Part shown: piece after piece, positions 59,956 to 64,000 of the stretch
Layout: the number at the start of each line of letters is the position of its first letter
Numbering within the stretch: the first letter of the stretch is position 1
Origin: Triops longicaudatus
Taxonomy: Eukaryota > Arthropoda > Branchiopoda > Notostraca > Triopsidae
Assembly: GCA_022885665.1 (NCBI GenBank)
Contig: JAGQDJ010000077.1
Location: 744,001 to 808,000, forward strand
Length of the DNA: 64,000 nt
Reading direction: 5' to 3'
The notes under the pieces: generated by a model
The model's database searches: none
What the model saw: the letters and a program-made list of their open reading frames with translations, nothing else
Told to the model about the DNA's origin: nothing
Position numbers and translations under genes: made by a program

Positions 59956-62900
59956 CTAACTTTTGTAAGGCTTAAGACTTTTTTTTAAAATTTCTAGGAA
60001 TTTAACAGCTCCTAATACGTCTCCTAACATCACTAATGCGGGCGAATTTTCGTTTTGGAAACAAGCAATAGCGGTCACCGGGTTTCCATGATTATAGACT
60101 GCGATCTGGACACATAAGAAATTGAAACAGAGTTCCATAAGACATTACTAAATATGCATACTTGCTCCAAGGAGCTTTCAGAATCACACGGTAGTTTCCA
60201 CACACGTACGGTGCCATCCAAAGAAGCCGATAGGACGTTGTCGCCTAGACTAATTAGTCCTGTGACCCTGTCGGCGTGTAGCTAATGTATATATAAGATT
60301 AGTGTTGAGTAAACTGTAACAATTATACAGATTACTATATAAAGACGATAATCATTCTCCTTGGCTATACAGGCTGATCCATCGGATAAGCCACATACAA
60401 GGTAATCACCCACGCGCAAAAGTTCGACAGGTATAACTGCAATAGTACCGTCACGGCCTTTCACTCCTTTATCGGCACCGAGTGCTTCGAGGCACGTCAC
60501 CAGCCTTGATGGCAATGTACCATTCCCTTTTTTGCTTTTTAGAAAAGTAGGCGAAAGTAAATATTTGTTAGAATAATTAGATAGATAAAATATTAGTTTG
60601 ACACACATCGACCACACTACTTGCATCTTAGTTTAAATGTATAAAAAATATCAAGCTTACTTTCGATTGTTAGTCTCCACTAAATCTGCCTGAACCTGCC
60701 ATATATGTCCGTTGGCCTTACTATAGCTAACTTCCGTCTGGGAAGGTTCGATATACACTTTAGAGATGTACTCATTGCCCCTATATCCCACATTAGTAAG
60801 ACGGAAGATTCAAAAACCAGAAGACGAAGTAGAAAATTACCACTTATCCAGGTGGCCACACTCGCAAATCGGATTTTCTTCCATTTGTAGAAGGCAAGTC
60901 AAATTATCCTTGTTCCATACCCACATTCGAATCTCCCATGTGTAACGCCAGCTATGAACTGCAATAAGCAACCCTTCACCATTTTTCCTGCAAGCTACGG
61001 ACGTAACGGGACCATAGAGAATACGCTGTGTCTTTTGAAAGCCTGTGCCATATAGCCGATCCGACAAAGCAATCCTAGGCATCGAAACGGCTGCTGACTT
61101 GTTTGTCTTCGAGCCTTGGATATACGACAAGTCGTCATCTGAATCGCTGTCAGTCGAGTCTGAATGATCCAGAAAGCCACTCAATGGATCTTCATCTGCA
61201 TCGGCGAATAAGAAGGATAGGCTGTGTTTAGCCCTAGCGCCTTCATCCTCGGGCTTGTTCCTTGTTTCCGTGTTAGCTTTCTGAATATGTTGCACAATTC
61301 GCAGGGAATTGGGTACAGTCAGACTTCTGCTTTTGACAGAATGGTGCTCGTCATCTAAGAAGACACAGGTAAGATACCACCGTTCTTGTACAATAACCGA
61401 ATCGCCTTCCTCTCCTAAAAAGCCCAACCACTTTCCATTGACCTAAAGAAATGTTCGGCTGTCATTTTACTTCTAATCCTCTACGATAAAGGTAAGCTTA
61501 CCTCGCAATACGCTCGATGAGCAATCGGAGGAGCGTGTGTCAGGTCCCACAGCAGAACAGAACCATCGTGTGAATACGAATACGCGCGCTTCCCATTAGC
61601 CGAAATGCCTAAGGACGTTATCCTATTCCCATGTGCAGGAATGCTAGAAATTTCGTAACTTATAGAAGTGAAAACCTAAACACTTGATTCATGCATCCTA
61701 CGTACTTGCTACTAATGCAAGGCGGCACTTCTTCATAAATGGACAAATTATTGCTGTTATCACAAGCAACAATTCGCTTTTTTCCCAAGGAAACTAACTT
61801 AGTGCAGTTAGGAAAAGCGTCAATACGCTTCATCTGAAAACAGAGAAAGTTAAACACATCACGTAAAAGAAGAAATGAGGAGTAACTAAAATACTACAAA
61901 TGAACACTTAATGCTAACTTACACAATAAAGCTGATGGATACGAATCGTTCCTGATCCGAAAGCTACCAAAAGTTTCGATTCTCCGGGTACATGACTAGC
62001 ACTTGACATAAAACTGGTCACCAGGCCACCTTCCAAATTCTGCATTGTGTGAAGCGACACGCCGTTCAGGGTACGTAACACAATCTCACCGCTTTCGCAA
62101 ACTACTAACACTTTCTTGTCCTAGCCAAGTTCGTTTACTATTAAGTTTTTCTTTCTATCGAAATGCATACCTGTACTGCAAGCTGAGTTACACGGCTTGT
62201 TGCATCGTCGCAAATCAGATGCGTTGAGGCATCTTCTACGTTAAATTGGAATACTTCTCCTCTGCGAGTACCTAAAAGTACCGACTTCAAGTCCATCCAG
62301 GCACCGCAGGTGACACAGCTTAGCTCCAATGCGTGCTCGTGTCGTAAAGTGCACGTTCGTTTACTCCACGTAAATGATACGTCGAAAATAGAAAGGTGAG
62401 ACTGGCTGATCACCAAAAGATGGTTCACTTCTCGGTGAAACTGAAGCTCGATTAATTCTTGTTGCATTTCCCAATTATACACGTGAATCTTGTTTTCTCC
62501 GTGATAGCAAAATACAAAAATTTCAGTAACGTCGGGAACTTTAGAATAAGCTATAAACAGACAACTATTACTTCCAGATAAACTCTGTCCTGTGATTAAA
62601 GCATACCAACGGCAACCCAAAGAGTCTCGTTACAGTAGATGGCGGTAGCTTTGACAAAAGAAGTTCTCTGAACGCTGCAAACTGCTGTGCTTTTCGATAT
62701 CAAGTCGTAAATGTATATTTCCTCATCCGTTGCAGATATCAAGTACTTTCCTTGCAGTTCGATAGATTTGATTAGCTTGGGTGCCGTGAAATGTGCATAC
62801 GAAGTTTCAGACGACGCAAGATTTCGCAACTCAACTTGACCGGTTGACAAGGCTATTGCAATGAGTAATTCGTTTCCGTTGATTACGTTCATTGCAACAG

Positions 62901-64000
62901 CAGTAATACCCGCTGAACCCAATTCCGAATGACTTATACGAGCGACTTCTAGTTCAGAGGGTAAACTCAACAACTACGAGATTAAACCAATTTTGTGAGT
63001 TCACAAACATCTACTTTTGCTTTGAAATATACGCTACTTACTTCTGTTAAGCCATTATGACTTTGCAGCAAAAGCCGTTCACCTTCAATCTGCATACTTG
63101 TCACTCGAAAGCTGCGCACCCAGTTAGCTAGCTAAAAGAGACATTGACATAAAAATAGTTTGCATTCGGTTAGATCTTACCAAAGTGTACGTTGTTTTAC
63201 ACCATAGTTTCACGTTACGGTCCAAATCTGCGGTGAAGAATGTCAGCCCATTAGGCAGAACGTGAATACTGCATATGGACTGCGTCTGAGGAGAGCTGTC
63301 GCTGGAACTTCCAATGCGTTGTACTTGTGATAGATCCCAAACTACGGCCTCACCATTCCACTCTCCTGTAATGATTTCTAGGACACCTGGGACTAATGCT
63401 ACACAATTGACAGGTGAACTGGTCGTCAAGCTATTGACGAAACGTCCATCTAATTCCCATATCTAAGGAAGAAAGGACGGAGTTAATAATAAGAATATAT
63501 GTTTATCAAGCGTTCGAATCACCTTTGCAGTTGCGTCTAAAGAGGTTGTGATTATGAAGTTGTGTTGTGTATTGACAACCATGTCCGTTATGCGTCTTGA
63601 ATGTGCAGAAACTGTCTTCGTACGAATTCCGCTTTTCAAGTTCCAAATAGATATATATCCACCGATATCAGCGCTAACCAGTCGATTACTCGGTAAAAAG
63701 GCAAGCTCTGCGAACATTGAAACCATTCTGTATAAGTTTTTCGACAAACTGTTACGGTGTACTTGAAATCGACGATCCATGACCTGACAGTTTCCAGATT
63801 CGTTTCCCGTTACAATATATTAGAATATCACCGGAACTGCAACCCACAGCTATGCTGGATCCTGCAGTATCACATTCTAAAACGGTAGGCGGCTAAGAAA
63901 GGAAAAGTTATGTATAAAACATACAGTTTAATACTGGAAATACTTGATCTATCTCAAACGAGTTTAGACGAGCGAAACCAGAATTGAACGGATTTTTCAG
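59956..64000 (-). CDS. Large WD40-repeat protein, C-terminal part
   Basis: Fifteen exons are proposed and the gene continues past the window edge: 64000-63944, 63892-63784, 63761-63523, 63462-63181, 63131-63042, 62973-62607, 62589-62171, 62120-61923, 61833-61706, 61658-61502, 61442-60841, 60720-60661, 60534-60336, 60281-60162 and 60105-59956. They encode about 1058 residues to the stop. WD-type strands recur: LVSADIGGYISIWNL, ITGEWNGEAVVWDL, FTADLDRNVKLW, AYSYSHDGSVLLWDL and LSASLDGTVRVW. At least two seven-bladed propellers are implied. An acidic loop rich in Asp and Ser (around 61100-61200) interrupts one blade. Such long C-terminal WD arrays occur in NACHT-WD proteins and in TEP1, but nothing N-terminal is visible to decide. 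Two joins are odd: 62607 to 62589 leaves a 17-nt gap, and 63784 to 63761 a 22-nt gap (or 52 nt with an earlier donor at 63814). Confidence 0.8.

Noticed and set aside
1..64000. Bacterial-type systems, CRISPR arrays, operons or riboswitches
   Set aside because: The window is plainly eukaryotic, with introns and animal genes. No regularly spaced repeats or operon-like layout were seen.

Overview
This window is nuclear DNA from an animal. Six protein-coding genes can be recognised; most are split by short GT-AG introns, and there is a eukaryotic initiator tRNA-Met gene. The gene set is metazoan: a TIS11/ZFP36 tandem CCCH protein, 3-hydroxyanthranilate dioxygenase, Mediator MED28, a WAKE/ANKFN1 protein and RECQL1. 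Base composition is AT-rich and many introns are only 48-120 bp. An invertebrate, possibly an early-branching lineage such as a sponge, would fit, but the sequence alone does not settle the taxon.

Layout. 1-5.0 kb: no recognisable gene. 5.0-8.2 kb (+): TIS11-type zinc finger gene with a long 3' region carrying an AU-rich element. 8.2-17.5 kb: intergenic, with one short inverted-repeat element. 17.6-19.1 kb (+): HAAO. 19.6-20.4 kb (+): MED28. 21.3-36.7 kb (-): a 19-exon WAKE/ANKFN1 gene (Ser-rich N-terminus, ankyrin repeats, FN3, conserved core, C-terminal RA domain), convergent with MED28. 36.7-48 kb: mostly non-coding, with a small RA-like fragment on the minus strand. 48-54.7 kb (+): several well-formed exons of one or more unidentified spliced genes. 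56.2 kb (-): initiator tRNA-Met. 56.3-59.4 kb (-): complete RECQL1 in ten exons. 60-64 kb (-): the 3' part of a large WD40-repeat protein that runs off the window edge.

Exon models were built by hand from reading frame, GT/GC-AG boundaries and intron phase. For the named genes every exon joins in phase. The TIS11 product would destabilise AU-rich mRNAs, MED28 is part of Mediator, HAAO makes quinolinate for NAD synthesis, RECQL1 is a nuclear DNA helicase, and WAKE/ANKFN1 is a cytoplasmic scaffold-like protein. No operon-like logic links them. A family of short elements with related terminal inverted repeats (about CAGTAGAATCTCGTTATAACG) recurs at least five times and sits in introns of HAAO, ANKFN1 (twice) and RECQL1.

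The points most worth a second look are a 17-nt apparent intron (or frameshift) in the WD40 gene, the unidentified plus-strand genes at 48-54.7 kb, the full-domain WAKE orthologue, its GC-AG intron, and the intronic inverted-repeat family.
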